From: Exiguobacterium sp. s122
Lineage (GTDB): Bacteria > Bacillota > Bacilli > Exiguobacteriales > Exiguobacteriaceae
Assembly: GCF_018618475.1 (NCBI RefSeq)
Contig: NZ_JACSMD010000001.1
Location: 1,116,001-1,180,000, forward strand
Length of the DNA stretch: 64,000 bases
Direction of reading: 5' to 3'
Within the stretch, counting starts at the first letter, position 1. Each line of letters opens with the position of its first letter. Shown piece after piece: positions 34,465 through 42,483 of the stretch. The notes below the pieces were generated by a model. That model was not told where the DNA came from, made no database searches, and saw only the letters and a list, made by a program, of their open reading frames with translations. Made by a program: the position numbers and the translations under genes.

Positions 34465-35355
34465 ATGCGAAAACCATCGCAATGGATGGTGTGCTGCGCC
34501 TTGACGCTCACGTTGGTGGGCTGTAATCCGAATGAACAACCTCCAACGAATGAACCGACGGAACAACCGGTCGTGACGGAGGAAGAACCAATGACGCCTC
34601 CAGTAGAAGCACCGGAGTCGAACGATGAAGAATCTGATACACCAGATACAGAAGTGACAGAAGAGCCGCCTACCGAAGAGGAACCGCCAGCGGAAACACC
34701 AGAAACGACGCCTGAAGAAGAGGCACCTCCGGTTGAACTCGTACCGAAAGAGCCGCTGCAAACGAACGGTCAGGCAAATTTGGCCCTCGATACCCTCATT
34801 CTCGTGAATAAACAAATCGCGCTCCCGAGTAACTATAAACCGCAAGACCTCGTGACCCCGAACATCGACTTCGTCGATTCGGCCACAGGGGACCGACGCA
34901 TGCTCCGTCAAGAGGCGGCGTCTGGCATCGAGGCACTCATGACTGCCGCGAAAACGGCAGGGATTGATTTAAGAGGTACGAGCGCCTTTCGTTCTTACGA
35001 CTATCAAGTTCAGCTCTTTAATGCATACGTCGCGCGCGATGGAAAAGAACAAGCGATGAAGTATTCAGCGCCGCCGGGTCATTCGGAACATCAGACCGGA
35101 CTCGCGATTGATGTGTCGAGCGCCTCGGTCGGTTATCAATTGACGCAAGGGCTCGAACAGACAAAAGAAGGCAAGTGGCTGGCCGATAACGCCCACAAAT
35201 TCGGATTCATCGTCCGTTATCAACGGGCATTTGAAGATGAGACGGGTTATATGTATGAGCCGTGGCATTTACGTTACATTGGGGTAGAGCATGCGACGAA
35301 CGTCAAACAGATGAACGTCCCGTTCGAAGAATACCTCAAGCAATTAATGGACTAA
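34465..35355 (+). CDS. D-alanyl-D-alanine carboxypeptidase lipoprotein, VanY/M15B type
   Basis: Cell-wall peptidase of 296 residues, probably anchored to the outer membrane face as a lipoprotein. The signal peptide ends in the lipobox LVGC with Cys20. Residues about 22-95 are a Pro/Glu/Thr linker likely to span the wall. The M15 zinc peptidase domain (about 105-290) has SEHQTGLAID with the zinc His and Asp, and EPWHLRY with the catalytic Glu and third zinc His. It should trim the terminal D-Ala of muropeptides. It is not next to vancomycin genes, so this is a housekeeping enzyme. The ATG at 34465 follows AAAGGGGAAGA. plsY starts 11 bases downstream. Confidence 0.9.
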   Translation: MRKPSQWMVCCALTLTLVGCNPNEQPPTNEPTEQPVVTEEEPMTPPVEAPESNDEESDTPDTEVTEEPPTEEEPPAETPETTPEEEAPPVELVPKEPLQTNGQANLALDTLILVNKQIALPSNYKPQDLVTPNIDFVDSATGDRRMLRQEAASGIEALMTAAKTAGIDLRGTSAFRSYDYQVQLFNAYVARDGKEQAMKYSAPPGHSEHQTGLAIDVSSASVGYQLTQGLEQTKEGKWLADNAHKFGFIVRYQRAFEDETGYMYEPWHLRYIGVEHATNVKQMNVPFEEYLKQLMD

Positions 35356-35366
35356 GGGGATTTGCG

Positions 35367-35981
35367 ATGCCTTATTTAACAGAGATTTTCATTGTATTGA
35401 TTAGCTATTTACTCGGGGCTGTCCCGTTCGCGCTCATCATCGGCAAACTCGGATACCGGGTCGATGTCCGTGAGCATGGAAGTGGCAACTTGGGCACGAC
35501 GAACACGTTCCGTGTGCTCGGCAAACGGGCCGGAACGCTCGTCTTGCTCGGGGATATGGGGAAAGGGCTCCTCGCCGCATTGCTCCCGCTTCTGTTCGGA
35601 AGTGACATGAGCTTGCTTTTAGCCGGAATCCCGGCCATCATCGGCCATTCGTACCCGATCTTTGCGAAATTCAAAGGTGGCAAGTCGGTTGCGACGAGCG
35701 CTGGCGTCTTGCTAGCGGCGTTCCCATGGTTTTTCCTCGTTGTCGTCGCGACGTTCCTATTGACGCTTATGATTTCAAAGATGGTCTCACTCTCGTCGAT
35801 GGCGGCATCCGCAGTCGGACTCGTGACCGTGACCGTATATGGATTGATGACGAGAGACTGGTTACCGCTCGTCGTCATCGTTCCGCTCGCCTTGTTCATC
35901 ATCATTAAACATCGCGCAAACTGGCAACGCATCCGTTCTGGGACCGAGCCGAAAGTGCCATTGTTTCAAAAGCGAAAATAA
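35367..35981 (+). CDS. plsY: Glycerol-3-phosphate acyltransferase PlsY
   Basis: Membrane enzyme of 204 residues that transfers an acyl group from acyl-phosphate to glycerol-3-phosphate, the first step of phospholipid synthesis. Five hydrophobic helices and the three cytosolic motifs are visible: GSGNLGTTNTFR (about 37-48), GHSYPIFAKFKGGKSVAT (about 93-110) and the later MVSLSSMAAS loop. Length fits. ATG at 35367 with AAGGGGA upstream. It follows the peptidase gene closely, so the two may be co-transcribed; in B. subtilis it lies just before parE-parC, which are not in this window. Confidence 0.96.
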   Translation: MPYLTEIFIVLISYLLGAVPFALIIGKLGYRVDVREHGSGNLGTTNTFRVLGKRAGTLVLLGDMGKGLLAALLPLLFGSDMSLLLAGIPAIIGHSYPIFAKFKGGKSVATSAGVLLAAFPWFFLVVVATFLLTLMISKMVSLSSMAASAVGLVTVTVYGLMTRDWLPLVVIVPLALFIIIKHRANWQRIRSGTEPKVPLFQKRK

Positions 35982-36039
35982 TGCGAATACGGAGATGGAT
36001 CGTTCAATGACCTCCATCTCTCGCGTCCTCGATTCTTAG

Positions 36040-36066
36040 AGCCAAGCTTAACAAGCTTGGCTTTTT
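36040..36066 (+). terminator. Terminator of plsY
   Basis: AGCCAAGCTT and AAGCTTGGCT pair over a three-base loop and are followed by TTTTT. A second, weaker inverted repeat (GAGATGGA...TCCATCTC) lies at about 35992-36021. Confidence 0.88.
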
Positions 36067-36204
36067 TGTGGATTTCTGTTGATTTTAACGAAAATTCACG
36101 AAAAACATGTTGGATTTGCCCGTTCTTTACTTTCCGTTTACGTTAAATTTACATCCGTTCGCTACACTAAGAAAGGAAACGAATATTGCGGAGGAGGCAG
36201 GCTT

Positions 36205-36975
36205 GTGTCTTTAATAGGAGAAGAGCGTAAACAAAAGATTGTCGAATGGATTGAACGGGAAGGAAAAGTGAAGACGAGTGAACTGATTGAACGATTGAAC
36301 GTCTCGGGGGAGTCGATTCGTCGTTATTTGGAGGAGCTCGAGAAAGAGCATCGGATTAAACGGGTCTACGGTGGCGCCGTTTTGCATCAAAGCGTCTCGT
36401 TCCAGCCGATGATGATCTCCAACATGGATGGGATTCGTCGCATCGCCTATACGGCGTTCCAACTTGTGGAGGATGACGCCCTTCTCTATATCGGTCACGG
36501 GGTTGCACCGGAGCAAGTCGCGGCGCGGATGCGAGGACGGAACTTGACGGTCGTCACGCCATCGCTCACGGTCGCGAAAGCACTGTTCGAACAGCGGGCA
36601 AAAGGCGTCTTCACAGGAGACATCCAACTGCTCGGCGGCACCATCGATACGAAGCATCTCGTTGCGGTCGGGGAACAAGTGTTACAACAGCTGAAGGCGT
36701 ATGTGTTCGATGCGGCCTTCCTCTCCGTCGAAGGGGTCGACCCTACGCTCGGGTTGACGTGTGACGCCCACGGTCTCGCGACAGTGTCACAAGCGGTCAT
36801 GCAACAGAGCCGCACGTGTTACTTGCTCGTCGACCATACCCAGTTCAATCAACAGAAACGGTACCGGGTCTCGGACTTTTCAAAGGTGACGACTGTCATC
36901 TCCGACTTCCCGGAACCGACGGATTGGAAGCGCGACCTCGCCATCCATGAGGTCGATTGGCGCTTTGCTCCATAA
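36205..36975 (+). CDS. DeoR family transcriptional regulator
   Basis: Sugar-type repressor of 256 residues. The DeoR winged helix (about residues 6-60, ERKQKIVEWIEREGKVKTSELIERLNVS in parts) precedes a DeoRC sensor domain (about 75-235) that normally binds a phosphorylated sugar. GTG at 36205 is seven bases after GGAGGAGG (36190-36197) and is the best start; the open frame upstream to 36079 has no ribosome site. It is 17 bases before cutC and should be co-transcribed with it. The gene it controls is not obvious; no sugar kinase or transporter is adjacent. Confidence 0.9.
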   Translation: MSLIGEERKQKIVEWIEREGKVKTSELIERLNVSGESIRRYLEELEKEHRIKRVYGGAVLHQSVSFQPMMISNMDGIRRIAYTAFQLVEDDALLYIGHGVAPEQVAARMRGRNLTVVTPSLTVAKALFEQRAKGVFTGDIQLLGGTIDTKHLVAVGEQVLQQLKAYVFDAAFLSVEGVDPTLGLTCDAHGLATVSQAVMQQSRTCYLLVDHTQFNQQKRYRVSDFSKVTTVISDFPEPTDWKRDLAIHEVDWRFAP

Positions 36976-36992
36976 TAAAAGGAGGCGTTTGA

Positions 36993-37655
36993 ATGATTGA
37001 AGTGATTGCCACTACACTACAGGAAGCAAAACAAGCAGAACGTTTTGGGGCGGATCGGCTCGAATTGATTGCCGATATGCCTTCTGGCGGGACGACACCG
37101 AGCTTTGGGACGATTCGAAACGTGATCGAGCATGTAGCGATCCCTGTTCATGTCATGATTCGTCCGCATGCAAACTCGTTCGTCTACAACGAGGACGATG
37201 AGGAGACGTTACTTGCGGACGTCGGGCTTTGTCGGGAACTCGGAGCTGCAGGTATCGTCTTCGGTGCGTTGACCGTTGACGGAAAAATCGATGAACGGCT
37301 TCTCGGTGAAGTCATTAAACATAAAGGCGACATGGCGCTCACGTTCCATCGTGCCATCGATGAGGTAAGAGACATCATCGCCGCCGTCGAGGTATTAAAC
37401 GATTTTCCTGAAGTCGATCACGTGCTGACGTCTGGAGGAGCCGCGACGGCACGAGAAGGAATCGATTTGCTCAAGGCGATGCGCGAGGTAGCGGAGATGA
37501 ACATCTTACCCGGAGCCGGCATCGATGCTGACAACGTACGCGAATTGATGGACACACTAGACGTCACGTACGTCCATGTCGGGTTAGGGGTCCGGACGGA
37601 TGGTGCGCTAGATGAATCAAAGTTCCAGCGATTCCATGAACAGACGAAGCGATAA
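36993..37655 (+). CDS. cutC: CutC family protein
   Basis: TIM-barrel protein of 220 residues with the full CutC pattern: ERFGADRLELIADMPSGGTTPS (about 17-38, in parts), HVMIRPHANSFVYN, and AGIVFGALTVDGKID followed by LTFHRAID. CutC was named for copper tolerance, but the copper role has been questioned and the enzymatic activity is not settled. It shares a unit with the preceding DeoR regulator, which suggests a metabolite-related function. A copper-storage-type protein is encoded elsewhere in the window (63407-63739) but is unlinked. Followed by a strong terminator. Confidence 0.92.
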   Translation: MIEVIATTLQEAKQAERFGADRLELIADMPSGGTTPSFGTIRNVIEHVAIPVHVMIRPHANSFVYNEDDEETLLADVGLCRELGAAGIVFGALTVDGKIDERLLGEVIKHKGDMALTFHRAIDEVRDIIAAVEVLNDFPEVDHVLTSGGAATAREGIDLLKAMREVAEMNILPGAGIDADNVRELMDTLDVTYVHVGLGVRTDGALDESKFQRFHEQTKR

Positions 37656-37657
37656 AA

Positions 37658-37680
37658 CAGTCGATTGACTGTTTTTTTGC
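37658..37680 (+). terminator. Terminator of cutC
   Basis: AACAGTC and GACTGTT pair over a four-base loop, then seven T. Confidence 0.82.
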
Positions 37681-37715
37681 TATAATGAAAAAAACGAAAC
37701 AATGTAGGTGACGTT

Positions 37716-38369
37716 ATGCAAGCTTCCGTTTATAAACAATTTGCTCTTCGGATGCTCTCTGGAAACTGGGGCATCGCCATCTTTGCCGCCATCGCGACGA
37801 TGCTCGTGCAGACTGTCGTCACGTCGCAACTCAACTTGTCTACTGATGCACCGACTGACGTGTTGTTCATATCGATTCTATTATTGTACAGTTCGCTCGT
37901 CCTGCTCGCTCCGCTCGAACTGGGTCGGAATTGGATTTACCTCGATATCGCGAAGGAAGATAAACCGACACTCGGTCTCCTCTTCGATTCGTTCGGGTCG
38001 CTCAAACAGTATGTGAAGGCCGTCTTCTATTATGGGCTGTTCTATCTCGGTTTAAACGCCCTCATGTTACTTTTGATCGTTCCAGGTGTATGGTTTTATT
38101 TGACGTTTCGAATGGTGCCGTTCATTTTACGCGACCAGCCCGACCTATCCGTTCTCGCCGCCATGAAAGCGAGCAAGCGGCTCATGGATGGTAAAAAGCT
38201 TGTCCTGCTCAAACTGCTCGCAAGTTTTATCGGCTGGTACGTGCTCGTCTTAGTGACAGGCGGGCTTGCCTTAATTTTCGTCCAACCTTATCTTGAGACA
38301 GCACTTGCAGGACTCTATTTAGAAATCAAGGCAGAAAAAGAGGCGGAGCACGTAAAAACAGTCAGCTGA
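37716..38369 (+). CDS. DUF975 family membrane protein
   Basis: A 217-residue membrane protein with about five helices. DUF975 features are present: a short polar N-terminus, an internal AMKASKRLMDGKKLVLLKLL segment, the SFIGWYVL helix and a final PYLETALAGLYLEI. These proteins are common in Firmicutes and have no established role. ATG at 37716 with GGTGACG upstream. The last two codons and the stop lie inside the upstream arm of the terminator at 38355-38392. It is convergent with a small minus-strand gene that begins directly after. Confidence 0.8.
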   Translation: MQASVYKQFALRMLSGNWGIAIFAAIATMLVQTVVTSQLNLSTDAPTDVLFISILLLYSSLVLLAPLELGRNWIYLDIAKEDKPTLGLLFDSFGSLKQYVKAVFYYGLFYLGLNALMLLLIVPGVWFYLTFRMVPFILRDQPDLSVLAAMKASKRLMDGKKLVLLKLLASFIGWYVLVLVTGGLALIFVQPYLETALAGLYLEIKAEKEAEHVKTVS

Positions 38370-38392
38370 GCATACTCAGCTGACTGTTTTTC
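38355..38392. terminator. Bidirectional terminator overlapping a stop codon
   Basis: AAAACAGTCAGCTGAG (38355-38370) and CTCAGCTGACTGTTTT (38375-38390) pair perfectly over four bases. The stop TGA at 38367-38369 lies inside the stem. Confidence 0.88.
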
Positions 38393-38624
38393 ATGTGTCA
38401 TGACGATCTGATTTTTGGGGGTCAGGTGCCTCATCGAACGCTTTCCGCTCTTCGCTCGATGCTTCCGCATGCCACTTTTTCGCTTGTTCTGTGGCGATTG
38501 GAATGGCTTTTTTCGGAGAGTACCCTTGAGCGAGCAAGGCGTTGGCGATATCGATGGCTTTCTTTTTGACGAGTGGGTCAAAGTTTTTCAACGATTGCGG
38601 ATAGTCCTTCATGTTCCATGGCAT
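38391..38624 (-). CDS. YdaT-like small protein
   Basis: A 77-residue soluble, basic protein. The start MPWNMKDYPQSLKN and the segment KAIDIANALLAQGYSPKKAIPIAT match B. subtilis YdaT, a small protein reported in the general stress group as I recall. No catalytic residues are apparent. ATG at 38624 is nine bases after AAGGAGGCGA; the in-frame extension to 38657 overlaps the ribosome site. Single gene. Function unknown. Confidence 0.8.
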   Translation of the reverse strand: MPWNMKDYPQSLKNFDPLVKKKAIDIANALLAQGYSPKKAIPIATEQAKKWHAEASSEERKAFDEAPDPQKSDRHDT

Positions 38625-38669
38625 GGACAATCGCCTCCTTCCTTCACCTAATTCCACGCACGACTAGTT

Positions 38670-39542
38670 TCAAACTTCTTGATGTAAATAGTACTCAATC
38701 AACGCTTGCGTCCCATTGTCGCCGTACCCATTCTCTTGAAGAATCGTATAGAGCTTCGAGGCGAGTTCAAGGCTTGGTAGCTTCACGTTCAGTTGTTCGG
38801 CACTCTCTAAAGCGAGACCCATGTCTTTAATGAAATGCTTGATGAAGAACCCAGGCGAGTAATCCTCCTGAATCATCCGAGGGACGAGGTTCTCAAGCGT
38901 CCAACTGCCGGCCGCACCGCCGCGAATCGTCTGACGCAACTGCTCGGCGTCCAGACCGGCCCGTTTCGCAAAGGCGAGCATCTCCGCATTGCCCATCATG
39001 ATGCCGGCAATGGCGATTTGGTTTGCAAGTTTCGCATATTGACCGCTACCGGCATAACCCATCCGCTCGATGGCTTGGCCCATCGCTTCAAACAAAGGAC
39101 GCGCTTTCGTGAACGCAAATTCTCCGCCGCCGACGAGGATCGAGAGCGTCCCATTTTTTGCGCCGACGTCACCACCCGTGACCGGCGCATCAAGCGGAAG
39201 CAAGCTCCGGTCGATGGCCGCTTCAGCGATGCGTTCAGCGAGGATAGGAGAAGACGTCGTCATATCGATGACAATCGTACCAGGATCGGCGGATTGGAGG
39301 ATCATGCCGTCACCGAAATAAATCTGCTCGACGTCAGACGGATATCCGACAATCGTGATGACAGCATCGGCCCCGGCACAAACATCAGCGATGGTGTCAC
39401 ACCACGTGACGCCCTCATGGAGTAAGTCGATTGCTTTCTCTTTTGTTCGCGTGTGGGCTTGAACGTGGAATCCGGCTTTCATTAAATTCCTGACCATCGA
39501 TTGCCCCATGACACCGAGTCCGATAAATCCGATTGTCTTCAT
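38670..39542 (-). CDS. 3-hydroxyisobutyrate dehydrogenase family oxidoreductase (YkwC-like)
   Basis: NAD(P)-dependent beta-hydroxyacid dehydrogenase of 290 residues. The dinucleotide motif GFIGLGVMGQSM is at residues 5-16, the substrate motif DAPVTGGDVGAKNGTL at about 117-132, and the catalytic Lys in the GSGQYAKLANQ segment near residue 171. The family covers 3-hydroxyisobutyrate, tartronate semialdehyde and related substrates; YkwC of B. subtilis is the nearest type I recall. The ATG overlaps the end of the upstream ABC exporter gene by four bases, so the two are translationally coupled although their link is not obvious. Confidence 0.9.
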   Translation of the reverse strand: MKTIGFIGLGVMGQSMVRNLMKAGFHVQAHTRTKEKAIDLLHEGVTWCDTIADVCAGADAVITIVGYPSDVEQIYFGDGMILQSADPGTIVIDMTTSSPILAERIAEAAIDRSLLPLDAPVTGGDVGAKNGTLSILVGGGEFAFTKARPLFEAMGQAIERMGYAGSGQYAKLANQIAIAGIMMGNAEMLAFAKRAGLDAEQLRQTIRGGAAGSWTLENLVPRMIQEDYSPGFFIKHFIKDMGLALESAEQLNVKLPSLELASKLYTILQENGYGDNGTQALIEYYLHQEV

Positions 39543-41272
39543 ATTGATTGACCTCCTAATTGTTGTTGCGTGACCAGTTTTTCATATAGTTCGTTTTCAT
39601 GTAACAGTTGCTGATGCGTCCCGCGTCCGCTAATCGCCCCGTCCTCGAGGACGATAATCTGTTCGGCATGTTGCACCGTCGAGAGGCGATGGGCGATGAC
39701 GAGCGTCGTTCGACCGCGCATAAGCCGATCGAGCGCTTCTTGAACGAGACGTTCCGATTCAGAATCAAGGCTTGACGTAGCTTCGTCAAGAAGCAAGATT
39801 TGCGGATCGCGGAGAAGGGCGCGGGCGATGGCGAGTCGTTGGCGTTGCCCGCCCGACAGACGGACACCGCGCTCTCCGATTTCAGTATCGAGCCCATCCG
39901 CCATCCCCTCGATAAATTGTCTGGCGTTTGCCATCTCACACGCCGCCAAAATCTCATCTTCTGTCGCATCACGCTTCAAGCCGTACAAAATGTTGTCGCG
40001 GACCGTGCCGGACAAGACGGGTGAGTCTTGCGCCACATAGCCGATGATTTGGCGCCACGCGTTTCTGCCGTACGTATGGATGTCTCGGTCGCCATAGAGG
40101 ATTTTCCCTGACGTCGGGCGATAGAACTGTTCGACGAGCGCGAAGAGCGTCGTCTTCCCAGCTCCACTCGGCCCGACGATGGCCGTTGTGGCTCCGAACG
40201 GTACCGTCATCGACAACTGCTTAATCACAGGTGCCTCACCATATTGGAACGTCACCTCTTCGAATGAAAGAGAAGCTTGTTGAATCGGCTCGGATGCGTC
40301 TTCATACGGTTCTGTTTCAACAAGAAGCAGCTCAGAAATACGTTCGGTCGCGCCACGGGCTTTTTGAAGACGTGTCAAAAATTCGGACATCGTAATGAGT
40401 GGCGTGATGATTTGAAACAAGTACAGCATGAACGCGAGCAGAGACCCCGTCGAGAGAGCACCGGTCGAGACGCGGTACGCTCCGAAGCCTAGGATAGCGA
40501 TGAGCATCGCCGTCAGCGTCACGTTCAGGAGCGGAATCAATAGCGCTTGGATGCGTCCTTCCCGCACACCGTAGTCGAATAACCGTTCAATCCGACGTTT
40601 TCCTTCGGTCACTTCCTCGGGTTCGGTCGCTTGCGACTTCACGAGTCGAATCTCGCCGAGTAGTTCCGCAAAGAATCCGGACAAAGCACCGAGCTCGTGT
40701 TGTGTCTTTTTGGCGATGACGCGCAACCGGCGACCGAGCGGGATGACGATCAATAGTGTCGTCGGTACCGAAAACAAGATGACGAGCGTCATCTGCCAAT
40801 CGAGCGTGAACAAAATGCCGACCGCCCCGATGATTGAGACGACAGACGTCAACAAGCGGACGCTCTGCTCGGACAACAGTTGTTGGAGTGTCGTCGTATC
40901 ATTATTGAGGCGTGAGACGAGCTCACCCGATTTGATCCCGTCATAAAACGGGATCGGGAGCGCGACGAGCCGTTCCCATAACGTCGTCCTTAAGTTCGCG
41001 ACGACGCGCTGGCCAACGATATGTAGCCAATAGATTGAAATCGCGCTCGAGATAACTTGGACTAAAAACGCCACGATGAAAATGGTGATGAGCCGTGCGT
41101 CGAGCATGGCGACGCTCCAGTTGTCCACGACTCGTTGCAAGATGAGTGGGATGGCAAGCGAAGCCACCGCCTGAATGAGTGAGATGAGGATTGCCCCGAT
41201 AAATAACGCTTTCGGAGGCTTGGCGATTCGAAACAGTTGAATGAATGATCGCCATGTGGTCGTAGCTTCCAT
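39539..41272 (-). CDS. Homodimer-type multidrug ABC exporter (BmrA/LmrA-like)
   Basis: Half-transporter of 577 residues, with six membrane helices (about 20-310) and an ATPase domain (about 335-570). Walker A GPSGAGKTT, signature LSGGQRQR, Walker B LLLDEATSSLD with catalytic Glu, and the AHRLSTV switch are all intact, so a homodimer would have two competent sites, unlike the pair at 16114-19621. The size and sequence fit BmrA/LmrA-type exporters. ATG at 41272 is seven bases from AAAGGGGG; GTG at 41275 and the upstream frame are less likely. Transcribed divergently from sbcD with about 100 bases between. Confidence 0.92.
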   Translation of the reverse strand: MEATTTWRSFIQLFRIAKPPKALFIGAILISLIQAVASLAIPLILQRVVDNWSVAMLDARLITIFIVAFLVQVISSAISIYWLHIVGQRVVANLRTTLWERLVALPIPFYDGIKSGELVSRLNNDTTTLQQLLSEQSVRLLTSVVSIIGAVGILFTLDWQMTLVILFSVPTTLLIVIPLGRRLRVIAKKTQHELGALSGFFAELLGEIRLVKSQATEPEEVTEGKRRIERLFDYGVREGRIQALLIPLLNVTLTAMLIAILGFGAYRVSTGALSTGSLLAFMLYLFQIITPLITMSEFLTRLQKARGATERISELLLVETEPYEDASEPIQQASLSFEEVTFQYGEAPVIKQLSMTVPFGATTAIVGPSGAGKTTLFALVEQFYRPTSGKILYGDRDIHTYGRNAWRQIIGYVAQDSPVLSGTVRDNILYGLKRDATEDEILAACEMANARQFIEGMADGLDTEIGERGVRLSGGQRQRLAIARALLRDPQILLLDEATSSLDSESERLVQEALDRLMRGRTTLVIAHRLSTVQHAEQIIVLEDGAISGRGTHQQLLHENELYEKLVTQQQLGGQSI

Positions 41273-41376
41273 CACACGACCCCCTTTCCATTTAACTTTC
41301 GCTGTTTCGAAATGAAGTGTCAAGACGTCGAACTAGTTTGCAGAATAATGATAGAATGAAGATGAGGTGAAGTGAC

Positions 41377-42483
41377 ATGAAATGGATACATACGGCCGAT
41401 TGGCATTTAGGAAAGATTGTCCACGGTCGCCATATGACAGAAGATCAACGAATCGTCTTGTTCGATTCGTTTTTAAACATCGTTGATGAAGAGAAACCGG
41501 ACGCCATCATCGTCGCAGGTGACTTGTACGATCGTGCCGTCCCACCGGTCGAGGCCGTCGATTTACTCGACGAGATGTGGAAAGCGCTCGTTTTAGAGCG
41601 GAACATCCCGGTCGTCGCCATTGCCGGTAACCATGACTCGGCAGAACGATTGCAGTATAGCTCGAAACTGTTGACGAAAGTCGGGCTCCATATCGTCGGG
41701 AAGCTTGAGCCGGACGCAGGACCGCTTGAAATCGGCGGCGTCCCGTTTTATTTAATGCCGTTCCTAGAACCGGCGCGGGTTCGTTACGCTTTTCATGACG
41801 ACTCGATTCGGACGCACCACGATGCACTCGCTGCGGTCGTCGACGCTTACGGCGCCATCGATTCGAACGCGGTCGCAGTCGGGCATAGTTTTGTCGCAGG
41901 TGGGCTTGAGACCGATTCAGAGCGTCAGTTATCTGTCGGGACGGCCGGACAAGTCGCGAAAGGGTTGTACGCCCCGTTCGGCTATACGGCACTCGGTCAT
42001 TTACACAACCGGGACGCGATTCAAGATGAACGCATCGCATACAGCGGATCACTCATGAAATATTCTTTTTCTGAGGCGAACCATGTGAAATCGGTCGACA
42101 TCATGGAGTGGGACGGGACGTGGACACGCCGACGTCGCCCGCTCGAGGCGCGCCGCGACTTACGTATTTTAACCGGGACGTTAGACGAGCTGCTCGACCC
42201 GTCATTTTATCAAGACGAGGCTGTGGAGGATTATTTGAAGATTGTGTTGACGGATGAGCGCGCCTTGTTCGACCCGATGGCGAAGCTGCGCACGGTTTAT
42301 CCGAACATTCTCCATCTCGAGCTCGAGCTGTTACGACGTCAAGAAGAGACGTCACGAGTCGAACGGGAGCAGCTCGACCGTCGCTCAATCGAAGACGTCT
42401 ACCTTGATTTCTTTAAAGCGGTTCATGGGAAAGATGCCGACGCGTATGTCCAGGAACTCATCGAAGGAGGTGACGTGAAGTGA
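41377..42483 (+). CDS. sbcD: Exonuclease subunit SbcD
   Basis: Mre11-type nuclease of 368 residues that pairs with SbcC to open and degrade DNA hairpins and protein-blocked ends. Metal-binding motifs are complete: HTADWHLGK (about residues 4-12), VAGDLYDR (47-54), GNHDS (86-90) and GHLHNRD (206-212). Start ATG at 41377 after GAGGTGA. Its end overlaps the sbcC start by four bases (GTGA), preceded by an AGGAGGTGA ribosome site, so the subunits are made together. First gene of a probable four-gene operon. Confidence 0.96.
   Translation: MKWIHTADWHLGKIVHGRHMTEDQRIVLFDSFLNIVDEEKPDAIIVAGDLYDRAVPPVEAVDLLDEMWKALVLERNIPVVAIAGNHDSAERLQYSSKLLTKVGLHIVGKLEPDAGPLEIGGVPFYLMPFLEPARVRYAFHDDSIRTHHDALAAVVDAYGAIDSNAVAVGHSFVAGGLETDSERQLSVGTAGQVAKGLYAPFGYTALGHLHNRDAIQDERIAYSGSLMKYSFSEANHVKSVDIMEWDGTWTRRRRPLEARRDLRILTGTLDELLDPSFYQDEAVEDYLKIVLTDERALFDPMAKLRTVYPNILHLELELLRRQEETSRVEREQLDRRSIEDVYLDFFKAVHGKDADAYVQELIEGGDVK

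Noticed and set aside
34408-34911. Phe/Arg-rich open frame opposite the VanY-type gene
   Set aside because: It mirrors the Pro/Glu-rich linker of the real lipoprotein; the low-complexity FRR-type pattern is the complement of CCN and GAA codons.
36079-36204. 42-residue N-terminal extension of the DeoR regulator
   Set aside because: No ribosome site precedes it, and the family starts at GTG 36205 behind GGAGGAGG. The region instead has two ACGAAAA repeats (36088-36104) of uncertain meaning.
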